From contig JAWKWE010000004.1 of the NCBI GenBank assembly GCA_041397645.1, forward strand, positions 2,480,001 to 2,544,000: a stretch of DNA of 64,000 nucleotides. The letters run 5' to 3'. The stretch comes from Hyphomicrobiaceae bacterium. Its GTDB lineage: Bacteria; Pseudomonadota; Alphaproteobacteria; Rhizobiales; Hyphomicrobiaceae. Positions 45,188-53,728 of the stretch are shown one piece after another. The first letter of the stretch is position 1, and each line of letters begins with the position of its first letter. The translations under genes were made by a program, and so were the position numbers. The notes beneath the pieces were generated by a model. It worked only from the letters and a program-made list of their open reading frames with translations. It had not been told where the DNA came from and made no database searches.

Positions 45188-46594
45188 TTACTGGGCAAGC
45201 TCAGCTTCGATCTGATTGTCGCGCGGCGCAATTGCGCGCTGATGCTTCGTCGTAAGGAAGTAGGCGTAGCCTACAGCAAGGAAGGCAACGAAGATCACCG
45301 CCACGATCGGATTGTAGTACGTCATTGCAATGAGGCAAACGACAGCTGCACATAGCGCGAATGCCGGAAAGACCGGATAGAACGGCGCCTTGTACGTCCG
45401 AACCATATGGGGGCTGACCTTGCGCAGGCGGAACAGACTCAACATGCTAACAATGTACATGACGATAGCGCCAAATACAGACATGGTGACGATATTTGCA
45501 GTGAGTGTCTGCCCGCCAATCTTGATCCATTCATCGCTGAAGATCGCCAAAATGCCAACGATGCCTCCCGCAATGATGGCGCGATGCGGCGTCTTGAACC
45601 GCGGGTGCACCTTGGCAAGGAACGGAGGCAGGTAACCTGCACGCGCTTGCGCAAAGATTTGCCGCGAGTAGCCGATAATGATGCCATGAAACGAGGCAAT
45701 GAGACCGAACAGCCCGAGCCAGACCAGCATGTGCAGCCAGCCGCTGTTGTCGCCGACGATATAGCGCATCGCCTGCGGCAGAGGATCGTTGATGTTGGCA
45801 AGTTTCTGCCAATCGCCAGAGCCACCGGCGAAGATCATTACGCCAAGTGCCAGTGCTACAAGCGTAAGAATGCCGGAGATGTAAGCGCGTGGTATTGAGT
45901 GCTTTGGGTCTTTGGCTTCTTCTGCCGCCATCGCAACGCCTTCAATCGCAAGAAAGAACCATATGGCGAAGGGTATTGCCGCAAACATTCCGGGGATTGC
46001 CGCGCTCGAAAATACGTCTTGCCCAGACCAAGCGCCCTTGAGGAAATTATCCCAGCTGAAGCCCGGCGCTACCACGAACATGAAGACAATGAGTTCGAAG
46101 ATCGCAAGAATGGTGACAAAGAGCTCAAAGGTCGCCGCGATCGATACGCCGATAATATTGAGACTCATAAAGACAATATAGGCTCCCACAGCGGCAATCT
46201 TCGGATCGAGTCCCGGGAACTGCACATTGAGGTAGGCCCCGATGGCGAGCGAGATGGCCGGCGGAGCAAAAACAAATTCTATCAGCGTTGCCATGCCTGC
46301 CAGGTATCCACCCGTTTCGCCGAAGGCAGCGTGCCCGTAGGCAAAGGGGCCGCCAGCGTGCGGGATCGATGTGGTGAGTTCCGTGAAACTGAAGATGAAA
46401 GTCAGATACATCGCCGCGATAAAAAGTGCAGTGACGACAAAGCCGAGCGTGCCGGCACTGCCCCATCCGTAGCTCCAGCCGAAATACTCGCCAGAGATCA
46501 CAAGACCTACAGCTATGCCCCAAAGTTGTAGTGTTGTCAGCGACTTACTCAGCTCGTGATGGCTGACCGTGCCGATGTGTTCCTCGGTTTGCAT
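45188..46594 (-). CDS. eat: Ethanolamine permease (APC superfamily)
   Basis: A 468-residue inner-membrane transporter with about 12 hydrophobic helices of the amino acid-polyamine-organocation superfamily. The order of motifs fits the proteobacterial ethanolamine permease family: LQLWGIAVGLVISGEYFGWS near the N-terminus, HAGGPFAYGHAAFGETGGY, then WFFLAIEGVAMAAEEAKDPK and SRQIFAQARAGYLP. The assignment to ethanolamine is supported by eutB and eutC directly downstream on the same strand. It is the first gene of the unit and is divergent from the AraC-type regulator, with a shared promoter region of about 290 bp. Confidence 0.93.
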   Translation of the reverse strand: MQTEEHIGTVSHHELSKSLTTLQLWGIAVGLVISGEYFGWSYGWGSAGTLGFVVTALFIAAMYLTFIFSFTELTTSIPHAGGPFAYGHAAFGETGGYLAGMATLIEFVFAPPAISLAIGAYLNVQFPGLDPKIAAVGAYIVFMSLNIIGVSIAATFELFVTILAIFELIVFMFVVAPGFSWDNFLKGAWSGQDVFSSAAIPGMFAAIPFAIWFFLAIEGVAMAAEEAKDPKHSIPRAYISGILTLVALALGVMIFAGGSGDWQKLANINDPLPQAMRYIVGDNSGWLHMLVWLGLFGLIASFHGIIIGYSRQIFAQARAGYLPPFLAKVHPRFKTPHRAIIAGGIVGILAIFSDEWIKIGGQTLTANIVTMSVFGAIVMYIVSMLSLFRLRKVSPHMVRTYKAPFYPVFPAFALCAAVVCLIAMTYYNPIVAVIFVAFLAVGYAYFLTTKHQRAIAPRDNQIEAELAQ

Positions 46595-46882
46595 TTCTCA
46601 GCACCTCTCCCAATAGATGAATCCAGATAAAGCCGATCAGACGCGCGCCGATGGCTGTAGTTTTTCTTTTCTCCGACGGAACGCCGGCCTGAGCTTTACC
46701 TTTGATATCCTTCTCGGCTCCGGGCTATCCGGTTTCGGCAACAGTTCGAGACCGGAAATCTTTTTGCGGACCATAGTGCGCGCAGCTGCCTTCAATGGGG
46801 GCCTTTGGCCTGCGCTGGTTTGCAGAGCGCTTCAATGCCCTGTAATAATGCAGCGTCACCGGTTTATTGGCGCTGTTTTATC

Positions 46883-47917
46883 ATGCCGAAGCTTGCCGTA
46901 CCTTTCGCTAGTCCGGCTGTAATGGCTCCTGATGTGGGCTATGTCGCCTCGGCCGCTTTCATGCCAAAGCCCAGGCTGCCACTCGTGCAAACCATCGCCA
47001 CTGTCGACGTCGATGAGCAGGCTGCTCTTTTGAGCGGCTGGAACCAAACGTACAATCAGCTGTCCGCTGGCAGGTTCTCGGGACATCTTACCAATGCCAG
47101 CGTCGACGGTTTTTTGATCTTCCGCGAGGTCACCGCAAATTCCTTGCATCAGATCGGCGTATTGCCGGAAGACCTGTTTGCCATTGGTGTGCCCCTGTAT
47201 TTGCAGGGCGCCGCAACATTCTGCGGGCAGTCTTGTAACGGCTCGCAACTGCACATCTTCTCAGGCAAGGATGGTTTCGAATTTCATTCGCCCAGCGGAC
47301 TCGATATCGTCGGCATCGTTTTCGCTAAAGAGATGCTGTTGAGAAGTTTTTCCGAGGGCGAACGCGAGCGGCTTGAGCCAAATTTGAGCCGGGCGCATCT
47401 CCACGACAGTTCAACTTCGTGCGTACTTCGGCTGCGAACCGTCGTTGCCGCCGCACTTGCTGCCTTGCACCAAACACCGGACATCTTCGCCTCACCTGAC
47501 CTTCTTGTGGCTTTTAAAAAGGAGCTCGCTGACATTATTGCCGACGTTCTCACCGATGACCTGCCGAATGAAGCGGTCTTCCTGTCATCAGAACGTCGCC
47601 TGCAGATTGTCCGCGACGTACGCGTCACGCTACGGGACAATGAGGTGCCTGTAACAGTCGAAGACTTGTGTCGCATCCTCAGGATCAGCCGGCGCACGCT
47701 GCAATATTGCTTTCAGGAGGCGATCGGCATGAAACCTGTGCAGTACATGCGCGCGATACGCCTCAATGGTGCGAGGCGAGAATTGAAGCACGGCCTTTCA
47801 GTCACTGATGCAGCGACGAAGTGGGGCTTTTGGCATTTCGGTCGCTTTGCGCAAGATTATAAGGCACTTTTCGGGGAGAGCCCGTCGGCGACCAAGCAGC
47901 AACATCAATTCGGCTAA
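46883..47917 (+). CDS. AraC-family regulator, probable ethanolamine-operon activator (EutR-like)
   Basis: About 344 residues. The last 100 form the double helix-turn-helix of AraC regulators (VTVEDLCRILRISRRTLQYCF; GMKPVQYMRAIRLNGARREL; VTDAATKWGFWHFGRFAQDYKALFGESPS). The N-terminal part would bind the inducer. The closing motif resembles EutR, the activator that senses ethanolamine plus adenosylcobalamin, and the gene is divergent from the ethanolamine permease, so it probably controls eat-eutBC. The start is uncertain: the ATG at 46883 gives a sensible N-terminus (MPKLAVPFASP), but frames open at 46805 and 46835 are also possible, and no clear ribosome site decides. Confidence 0.85.
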   Translation: MPKLAVPFASPAVMAPDVGYVASAAFMPKPRLPLVQTIATVDVDEQAALLSGWNQTYNQLSAGRFSGHLTNASVDGFLIFREVTANSLHQIGVLPEDLFAIGVPLYLQGAATFCGQSCNGSQLHIFSGKDGFEFHSPSGLDIVGIVFAKEMLLRSFSEGERERLEPNLSRAHLHDSSTSCVLRLRTVVAAALAALHQTPDIFASPDLLVAFKKELADIIADVLTDDLPNEAVFLSSERRLQIVRDVRVTLRDNEVPVTVEDLCRILRISRRTLQYCFQEAIGMKPVQYMRAIRLNGARRELKHGLSVTDAATKWGFWHFGRFAQDYKALFGESPSATKQQHQFG

Positions 47918-48183
47918 GGTGGTCGCAAGCAGTCCGTCGGTGTGCGTTACCTGTCAACGCCTCATCCAACCGGTCGTGCACTTCGTTTGCCGAATACTCT
48001 CCCCCGATGACGCTTCTAGTGCTGGTCCATCATCGAAATCGCAGCGCACAACGCTGAGCTCAGTACGTTCTCGGCAGCCTCACCCGCGGGCAATGCTTGA
48101 GCAATGGAAACCGCTCCGATCAAGATGCTCAATTTAACAACTAAGCAATGATGTCGAAGATCGATGCCGGAGAGCGTCCGTCG

Positions 48184-49608
48184 TTATTTTTGTTTGACCG
48201 GAGGGATAACCCAAGACCCGTCAATGATCGTCGGATCACTTTCGTCAGGCCAGTATAAGCGCAACATCAAGGTGAACTTGTCTTTCGGGGCGGGGAGCCA
48301 GTTGGCTTCCTTGTCGGCACCGGGGCTCTCATTTTGGATATAAATTACGAGCGCACCGTCTGATTCCAACTTCGGATTCGTCCGCATACTCATGGAGTAG
48401 CGGTTGATTGGATTGGCGACGAAGAACATGTTTTGGTCGTACATCGTGAGCGACCAGAAGCCTTTTACCGGCGGCAGCTGCCCTTTCTCAAATCGCATCG
48501 TATAGGTCTTGGAACCATCGTAATGGGACAAAAGTGAGGGCTTGAGTGATGTGGGATAGACAGCATCTTGGGGGCGGTTGGCGCCAAGACCGATGTATGT
48601 CACCAGCGCGCGCTGAATGTAGTTGGTGCCGTAGACACCAGCCTTTGTTGTGTAGGTCCAGCCATTGACGCGAGACATGTCGCCGTCTCTTGTCATGAAA
48701 TGAAGCTGAATGCGGTGTTGGCTCAACTTCGGCAGATCAGCTTCCCAACGTCGATCCACGAATTTCGGATCGAAGTCCTGCCCCGGCACAAGTCCAATGC
48801 TCTTGAACCTCTCCAAAGCCGGAGCATCCGCGGCAGCTGGCGGATTTCGCTTGAGCAGTTCCGCCAGCAGCGTGAAGTACTCAACCGTCGTCAGATTGTT
48901 CACCTGCTCGCGGACCGGCGTCTTCATATCTATCGACGGATCGACTTTGCCGGCGGGGGGGACATAGTCAGTGCCGTAGGTGCTCAAAGGCTGAAGCTTG
49001 AATTGATCCTGCAGGGCATGCACGGCAGCGTAATCTTCAGGCGTGCCGGTGCAGTAGATGCGCCCGAGCATCCAGACGATGCTTGTCGGCGCCTTCAGTT
49101 GGGACATCCCTGATGGCACTGTCCCCGACCAATCCGGTCCGGTGATTAGAAATGTCTGCGCCTGCGTTCCCGTCGTCCGGCTGCCGGGCACTTGGAATAC
49201 ATCTGTCCAGCCGCTCAAGAATGGTAGAAGGAAGTATCTTCCCTTCATATCAGGGATGCTCAACACCCACGGCTCGTTGCTGACATCCAAAAAGGACGTC
49301 GTATAGAGCGTGTCCGCATTTGGTGCGGTGACATCCCGGAACGTTGCATCCGGATATTGCCGGAGCTTGATGAGATTGCCTTCTGGGGCTCGTGTTCCTT
49401 CAGGCTTGGCAACGTTTGTGATAACGCGCCGCGTCATCTCCATCGTTACGAGCGGATAGCCATAAACGTATGCGTCGGAAGCGACTAAGAAATCCTCGCC
49501 TTCGTGCATGAGATCAACGATAGGGCCATCCCATGCCCAAGCACTTGAGGCTGACGTCGTGGTCAAAAGAGAAAGAGTACAAATTGCTTCGCGGCGGGTG
49601 AAGTCCAT
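48184..49608 (-). CDS. DUF1254/DUF1214-type exported protein
   Basis: A 474-residue protein with a signal peptide (RREAICTLSLLTTTSASSAWA). The N-terminal DUF1254 region has SDAYVYGYPLVTMEMTRRV and PNADTLYTTSFLDVSNEPWV. The C-terminal DUF1214 region has GFWSLTMYDQNMFFVANPIN and ADKEANWLPAPKDKFTLMLR. Proteins of this type are periplasmic and common in proteobacteria, but no enzymatic role is established. It is a single gene between the AraC regulator and a mobile island, and its link to the ethanolamine genes is unclear. The 266 bp between the regulator stop and this gene's stop shows nothing recognisable. Confidence 0.88.
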   Translation of the reverse strand: MDFTRREAICTLSLLTTTSASSAWAWDGPIVDLMHEGEDFLVASDAYVYGYPLVTMEMTRRVITNVAKPEGTRAPEGNLIKLRQYPDATFRDVTAPNADTLYTTSFLDVSNEPWVLSIPDMKGRYFLLPFLSGWTDVFQVPGSRTTGTQAQTFLITGPDWSGTVPSGMSQLKAPTSIVWMLGRIYCTGTPEDYAAVHALQDQFKLQPLSTYGTDYVPPAGKVDPSIDMKTPVREQVNNLTTVEYFTLLAELLKRNPPAAADAPALERFKSIGLVPGQDFDPKFVDRRWEADLPKLSQHRIQLHFMTRDGDMSRVNGWTYTTKAGVYGTNYIQRALVTYIGLGANRPQDAVYPTSLKPSLLSHYDGSKTYTMRFEKGQLPPVKGFWSLTMYDQNMFFVANPINRYSMSMRTNPKLESDGALVIYIQNESPGADKEANWLPAPKDKFTLMLRLYWPDESDPTIIDGSWVIPPVKQK

Positions 49609-50068
49609 GGCACCAGAGCCTTCTGACAGTTGGCACGGCCTATCTGCGTCCTAGCGGCAGCTAAGAGCGTTGCTTAATTGTCCGCTAGAATGGCGGTCGA
49701 GCGTGCTTGCGCGTTAATTTGGAGGATTTATAGCCGAACTCAATAAATCCGTATAGGCAAGTTTCGCTTTCCGCGACCGCAGCTTACAAAAAATATTCTT
49801 TGGCGATTTCCGTCGACCTGGATCGACGCTAAAATTCAGCATTCAGCGCTTTGCACCTCGGCGACGCATAACATCTCGTTTACGCTGCCTAATAAATAGC
49901 TTGGCTGCAAGAGCCACCGCATGCCGTCGAATTTGCGATGCCGCGTAAACGGGTGAACAGGGCCAAAGCTGGAAGATGCTAGTACTTGTCCAATGAGCCC
50001 CAAGAGACAAACGTCCATCAAAGGGAGAAACTTGAGCAGCATAGCAATCATGAATGCGCTGCCTGTCT
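49609..50068. other. 460-bp gap between DUF1254 gene and IS element
   Basis: This gap holds the presumed promoter of the DUF1254 gene. Open frames on the minus strand towards 49836 exist but show no recognisable family, and they run into the insertion element. It may contain debris from the neighbouring mobile island. No supported gene is seen. Confidence 0.35.
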
Positions 50069-50095
50069 TGACCTGCTCCAGGGTTTTCGGGCCAG
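50069..50095 (+). repeat. Left terminal inverted repeat of the IS3 element
   Basis: It starts TGACCTGCTC and continues to TTTTCGGGCC. The first ten bases are the exact complement of 51848-51857. Confidence 0.8.
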
Positions 50096-50134
50096 GGATT
50101 ACTTGAGAGACTGCCCTCCGAATCGGAGGCAGAG

Positions 50135-50380
50135 ATGCGCAAGAGCAGATTTTCAGACGAGCAGATCGTGGCGATCCTTCGGGAAGCCGACGCGAACCCT
50201 GTGGGCACGGTTGCCAAGAAGCACGGGGTTTCCGAGCAGGCGATCTACACATGGCGCAAGCGCTTCGGCGCGATGCAGTCGGACGACGTCAAGCGCCTGA
50301 GGCAGCTCGAAGCCGAGAACGCGCGGCTCAAAAAGCTCGTTGCCGAGCGCGATCGCCTTTGTCGACGGGCTAGGGGGTGA
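50135..50380 (+). pseudogene. IS3-family transposase OrfA, truncated
   Basis: The first 73 or so residues are a standard OrfA: RKSRFSDEQIVAILREADAN, a helix-turn-helix (VAKKHGVSEQAIYTWRKRFG) and a leucine-zipper segment (RLRQLEAENARLKKLVAERD). The usual continuation (a short segment ending near residue 87) is replaced after AERD by RLCRRARG and a stop, marking a junction near base 50353. Frameshifting into OrfB is therefore impossible. The ATG lies 66 bp inside the left end of the element, the normal position. Confidence 0.88.
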
Positions 50381-51300
50381 AGTTGAGAAAAAGGGTAGGG
50401 CACGGCCGCCACCGCGCAAAGTCGCGGCATAATTTATCTTGACCACGGGGCCCAGCGCCCCAAGTCTCGGGGGGCATGTTGGAGGGTCCCCCGATGACGC
50501 AGATAATGTTCGATTTCCCGCTATCTAGCGCAGAGCTTGTAGTTATTCGAGCGGCGCTCATTGTCTACAGGCAGCATTGCGAGATGTCCGATCAGGGTGC
50601 GACGCCGTTTGCGTCCCATGCCTTGGCGGCTGCGAACCTTCTTGAACGCATCGACGAAGAGACCATCGCGGATTTGTCGCCCCAGGAAACGGCGGACCTT
50701 ATCCGACAACTTAAGAGCGACTTTCGCTAGGGACCAAGGAACATGGCTGACAAAGATAAGGGCGCGGAGCAATCCGCGCCTAATTTCGTTTCTACTGCCC
50801 CGCCTGCCGCGGCCATGTTCTTGGGCGTTCGCGCTGCAGTGAACCCCAAGAAGGCCGGCGAAGACCGCCCCTTGAAGGCCATTCGCAAGGCTGAGCGCAT
50901 GCGCGTCAAGGGGGTGTCTCAATCCGACATCCATGCCCAGACCTCCAAGATGCTCGAAGGTACTCCTTATTCGGGCGTAACCTATGGCGCGGATAAAATG
51001 CCCAGGTTCGAACTGGAGGACGCAAGCGCCAAGGTGAAGGCGGCGGCCATCCCCAAGGGCGGAAAGGCATTTGCCGCAGACGTGCTCGACCATCCGGAAC
51101 TCTATAAGGCGGTCCCGGAATTGAAGCACTTGTCCGTGTCGAAGAGCGCCAACAGCGGCTCCCAGATTGCTGGCGATGAAATTAAGCTGAGCCAGAAAGT
51201 GTTCTCCGGCTCCATCGTGGGCCGCGAGATCATGCACTCAGCCCTCGGCAAGTCGCATCTGTTGCACGAACTCCAGCACGCGGTTCAGGACATCGAAGGC
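50354..51300 (+). other. Foreign segment inside the IS3 element
   Basis: Both boundaries are read from where the transposase frames lose their family sense: after KKLVAERD in OrfA, and just before the OrfB segment that resumes as CLTVTDEWT. The segment carries a 78-residue unknown gene and a 3'-truncated HELxH-type protein of the kind found in phages and conjugative elements. About 350-400 bp of the IS itself is missing at this point, judged from the usual IS3 length. Confidence 0.6.
50494..50730 (+). CDS. Small hypothetical protein of the foreign segment
   Basis: A 78-residue acidic, mostly helical protein (SSAELVVIRAALIVYRQHCE; AAANLLERIDEETIADLSPQ; DLIRQLKSDFR). The ATG at 50494 is preferred over 50476 because GGAGGG lies just upstream of it. 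It is followed after 12 bp by the HELxH-type gene, so the two are probably co-transcribed. I do not recognise the family. The pairing suggests phage or plasmid origin. Confidence 0.55.
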   Translation: MTQIMFDFPLSSAELVVIRAALIVYRQHCEMSDQGATPFASHALAAANLLERIDEETIADLSPQETADLIRQLKSDFR

Positions 51301-51450
51301 GTGCCTCACCGTGACGGACGAGTGGACGAAGGAGGGCTTGGCAATCGAGGTCGACGGACGCATTCGCTCCGGCCGCGTAATCGAGGTTCTGTCGCGGCTC
51401 GTGTCCGAGCGCGGAGCGCCGCTTTATCTTCGTTCCGACAATGGTCCTGA
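50743..51450 (+). pseudogene. LPD23-like HELxH protein, 3' end lost and fused out of frame to the IS
   Basis: The ORF is 235 residues, but only about 186 (to near base 51300) belong to the original gene. These contain AERMRVKGVSQSDIHAQTSK, a region MPRFELEDASAKVK, DVLDHPELYKAVPELKHLSV and a zinc-protease-like helix LLHELQHAVQDIEG. This order is like LPD23-type domains of large polyvalent phage and conjugative-element proteins (recognised by eye). From about 51300 the frame runs through IS3 OrfB DNA in the wrong frame (Arg-rich tail), so the natural C-terminus is missing. The HELQH motif suggests metallopeptidase activity or a degenerate relative. Confidence 0.6.
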
Positions 51451-51829
51451 GTTCGTGTCTCGCGCGCTGCTGAAATGGATCGTCGCGCAGGGCATCGAAA
51501 CGGCATTGATCGATCCCGGCAAGCCCTGGCAGAATGGCTTGGCGGAGAGCTTCAACGGCAAGTTCCGCGACGAGTGCCTGTCGTTGGAGTGGTTCCGGTC
51601 GCGGGCCGAAGCAAAGGCAGTCATCGAGACGTGGCGGCGGCACTATAACGAAGTGCGGCCGCATTCGAGCCTGGGGTACCTGACGCCTGCCGCCTTCGCG
51701 GCAAAGATCGGGAACGCAGCGCCCGCCGATGTGACGGAGCGGACCGCTGCGGCTCTACGAGCCTTCGCGCTCCGCCCCGTCACATCGGAAGACAAACCAG
51801 AAGCAACGAGGGCTGATCTCTCAAGCTAA
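51300..51829 (+). pseudogene. IS3-family transposase OrfB, C-terminal half
   Basis: The frame resumes as CLTVTDEWTKEGLAIEVDG and continues with IRSGRVIEVLSRLVSERGAP and LYLRSDNGPEF (second catalytic Asp). PWQNGLAESFNGKFRDE (catalytic Glu) and the family's closing HYNEVRPHSSLGYLTPAAFA follow. The first catalytic Asp and the whole N-terminal half are lost. The ORF's apparent ATG at 51311 is internal and not a true start. The stop at 51827-51829 lies 28 bp inside the right end of the element and overlaps the end of the convergent integrase gene. Confidence 0.88.
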
Positions 51830-53083
51830 GAACGGTCCGAAGAAGTCGAGCAGGTCATAGTGACGTTCAATCTGCGCAACACTCGTTCCCATGTTACGTG
51901 CCAGATCGAACTCGGTGAGCTCGCCTCTTAGGAGCTTCAAAGTCGCGTAGGTGTGCCTAAGAGAATAGACGGTCCGCCTTTCGTCTTCAGCATCGCAGAG
52001 CAATCCGTCAGGTCTGTCAGCATACGGCACACGACGCAAGAAGGATTGGAAGGTTTTGTTCATGTCCGTTGCGGCGTGATTTGAGCCATTTTGGCCTTGA
52101 AAGACGAGTTCCTGTGGACCGGGCTTGCCTGAGATCATGAACCAATCGGCAAGATAAGCACCCGTATCTTCTAGGGGGACCACAACTCTGGCGCCACGTT
52201 TGGTGGCGTCCCGGACCTTGATTGCAAAGTGTTTGCCAATGTCTGATAGATCACCCCACCTCAGAATCCTTGCTTCACCCACTCGCAAGCCCGAGCTGGC
52301 CATGAACAACACATATGTTCGCAGTTGTTGGCGTTGTCTGCGGTGGTAGGCATTAAGTTGATCATTCCGGTATGGTCCGCGGCCTTCAGCCCAATCATGA
52401 AGATTTTGGGTAAGAACTATCCATTCAGCTTCATCAAAGGCGGGTCGACGCGTGTCACCGCGATTCGGCTTTGGAGCTTTGAGCTTAATGGGATACTGCA
52501 TGAACCTGCGTCTATGGGCATCGGCAAATATCTGATTGAGTGCCGTCTGTTCCATGTGCAGGGTCTTGTTGGCAGGTACGTTTTTCGAGTTTGCTGACGA
52601 CTTGGATTTTGCGTTACGGCGTTGCGGATTGTTTGCGCGAATACGCTGGCCTTCATTCGACAGCCAGTAGTTGATACGCCATTCCCAGTAACCCTCTGCG
52701 AAATCCAATGTGATGTCGTTTAAAGGTTTGGTGCCGAAGTAATCACTCAAATGGCGATCAAAGTACTTTTGATGCCATTTCTGTCTGTCGGGCTTCCATG
52801 TGTTTTTGCGAACTTCACGGTCAAACCAATCGTTCCAGTGTTGGGCGAAGGTTCGGTCTTTAATCGGCGCACCATCCGCAACCCGGCGATTGATGCGATC
52901 TAGTTCCGCCTTTGCAACGAGCACCGCATTCTCGTAGTTGCGGGTCTTGGAACTCAAAGTTTGATAGCCGGTTCGAAGTTTGATCCGCATCTGCCAAATC
53001 GGATGAACTTTCCCCCGAGACATGCGTCGGTAGAGCAAACACGCGCCGTCAAAAAGTTCATGCCTGTCTGCATAAAACGCCAA
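51821..53083 (-). CDS. Tyrosine recombinase (phage-type integrase), cut by the IS right after its catalytic Tyr
   Basis: A 420-residue site-specific recombinase. The N-terminal part resembles the arm- and core-binding domains of phage integrases (FAQHWNDWFDREVRKNTWKP). The catalytic domain has SSGLRVGEARIL (Arg), YSLRHTYATL (His-box) and the catalytic Tyr at 409 in QIERHY. The last 11 residues (DLLDFFGPFLA) are encoded by the IS3 terminal repeat. Even the third base of the Tyr codon is the first base of the IS, so the natural C-terminal tail is gone. In this family the tail often packs onto a neighbouring protomer, so activity is doubtful. The gene lies about 155 bp downstream of rpsI and marks an old integrated element. 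Confidence 0.88.
   Translation of the reverse strand: MAFYADRHELFDGACLLYRRMSRGKVHPIWQMRIKLRTGYQTLSSKTRNYENAVLVAKAELDRINRRVADGAPIKDRTFAQHWNDWFDREVRKNTWKPDRQKWHQKYFDRHLSDYFGTKPLNDITLDFAEGYWEWRINYWLSNEGQRIRANNPQRRNAKSKSSANSKNVPANKTLHMEQTALNQIFADAHRRRFMQYPIKLKAPKPNRGDTRRPAFDEAEWIVLTQNLHDWAEGRGPYRNDQLNAYHRRQRQQLRTYVLFMASSGLRVGEARILRWGDLSDIGKHFAIKVRDATKRGARVVVPLEDTGAYLADWFMISGKPGPQELVFQGQNGSNHAATDMNKTFQSFLRRVPYADRPDGLLCDAEDERRTVYSLRHTYATLKLLRGELTEFDLARNMGTSVAQIERHYDLLDFFGPFLA
51831..51857 (-). repeat. Right terminal inverted repeat of the IS3 element
   Basis: On the minus strand it reads TGACCTGCTC, matching the left end, then ACTTCTTCGGACC. It overlaps codons 409-417 of the integrase. Confidence 0.8.
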
Positions 53084-53176
53084 GGGTGTTCCCCCCTAAC
53101 TGTGTGAGCGATCTGTGAAGATAGCCAAATTGGAAGGTGGGCCGATACAAGGGGTTGTGAATGATGTGTGAATTAG

Positions 53177-53210
53177 AAAAGGGGGGTCGACCTTAAGGCC
53201 AACCCCCTTG
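53177..53210 (-). terminator. Probable intrinsic terminator of the rplM-rpsI operon
   Basis: On the minus strand AAGGGGGTTGGCC - TTAA - GGTCGACCCCCCTT forms a long GC-rich stem with two small mismatches, followed by a short T-run. It lies about 30 bp after the rpsI stop at 53239. It also separates the ribosomal operon from the integrase island. Confidence 0.75.
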
Positions 53211-53238
53211 AAAACAAACGGAAAAAATGAATTCCGTC

Positions 53239-53724
53239 TTAGCGCTTGGAGAACTGGAACGAACGGCGGGCTTTGACGCGGCCGTACTTCTTACGCTCTA
53301 CGGTGCGGCTGTCGCGCGTCAGGAAGCCCTGCTTCTTGAGGACGCCGCGCAGGTCGGGCTCATAGTAGGTCAGGGCCTTTGAGATGCCGTGACGCACAGC
53401 GCCAGCTTGGCCAGACAGCCCGCCACCGGTGACGGTGATGCGGATGTCGTACTGGGTCGAGCGGTTGGCGATCGACAGAGGCTGCTGAAGCATCATCTGC
53501 AGCACGGGGCGAGCGAAGTAGACCTTGAAGTCCTTATCGTTGACCGTGATCATGCCCTTGCCGGGCTTGAGCCATACGCGGGCCACAGCGTCTTTACGCT
53601 TGCCGGTTGCGTACGCGCGCCCGAGCTTGTCCAGCTTCTGGGTGCGCACCGGCGCTTCATCAGATGCGGACGCGCTGCCCTTGAGGCTCGCGAGGTCGTC
53701 CAACGTCCTGGATTCTGTTGCCAT
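53239..53724 (-). CDS. rpsI: 30S ribosomal protein S9
   Basis: A 161-residue S9, a 30S head protein whose C-terminal tail reaches the P-site tRNA. After a family-typical N-terminal extension the core starts GRAYATGKRKDAVARVWLKP, followed by PLSIANRSTQYDIRITVTGG and GLSGQAGAVRHGISKALTYY. The invariant end KKYGRVKARRSFQFSKR is intact. The ATG at 53724 lies 4 bp after the rplM stop, the conserved L13-S9 operon order. A terminator follows the gene. Confidence 0.98.
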   Translation of the reverse strand: MATESRTLDDLASLKGSASASDEAPVRTQKLDKLGRAYATGKRKDAVARVWLKPGKGMITVNDKDFKVYFARPVLQMMLQQPLSIANRSTQYDIRITVTGGGLSGQAGAVRHGISKALTYYEPDLRGVLKKQGFLTRDSRTVERKKYGRVKARRSFQFSKR

Positions 53725-53728
53725 TGGA

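Larger units (their letters stand above)
50069..51857 (+). mobile_element. Internally replaced IS3-family element (IS407-like group)
   Basis: The terminal inverted repeats are TGACCTGCTC at 50069-50078 and its exact complement GAGCAGGTCA at 51848-51857. Homology continues inward (TTTTCGGGCC at the left; GGTCCGAAGA at the right, the complement of TCTTCGGACC). Inside the ends are an OrfA gene broken after its leucine-zipper segment and the C-terminal half of OrfB. The centre, about 50354-51300, is foreign. No matching target duplication flanks the ends (GTCT against TAGT), so the present structure arose by rearrangement, not by one clean insertion. The element can no longer make a transposase. 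Confidence 0.85.

Noticed and set aside
46595..46882. Cobalamin riboswitch before the ethanolamine permease
   Set aside because: No B12-box-like sequence was seen in the divergent region; control is more likely by the AraC-type regulator.
49836..50252. 138-residue minus-strand frame beside the IS element
   Set aside because: It runs antisense through the transposase OrfA and the IS end, with no family resemblance.
51311..51829. Complete transposase gene
   Set aside because: The ATG is internal to the family sequence; the first catalytic Asp and the N-terminal half are missing.
53084..53238. tRNA or attachment site for the integrase next to rpsI
   Set aside because: No cloverleaf-like sequence or convincing direct repeat was found by reading; only the rpsI terminator is clear.
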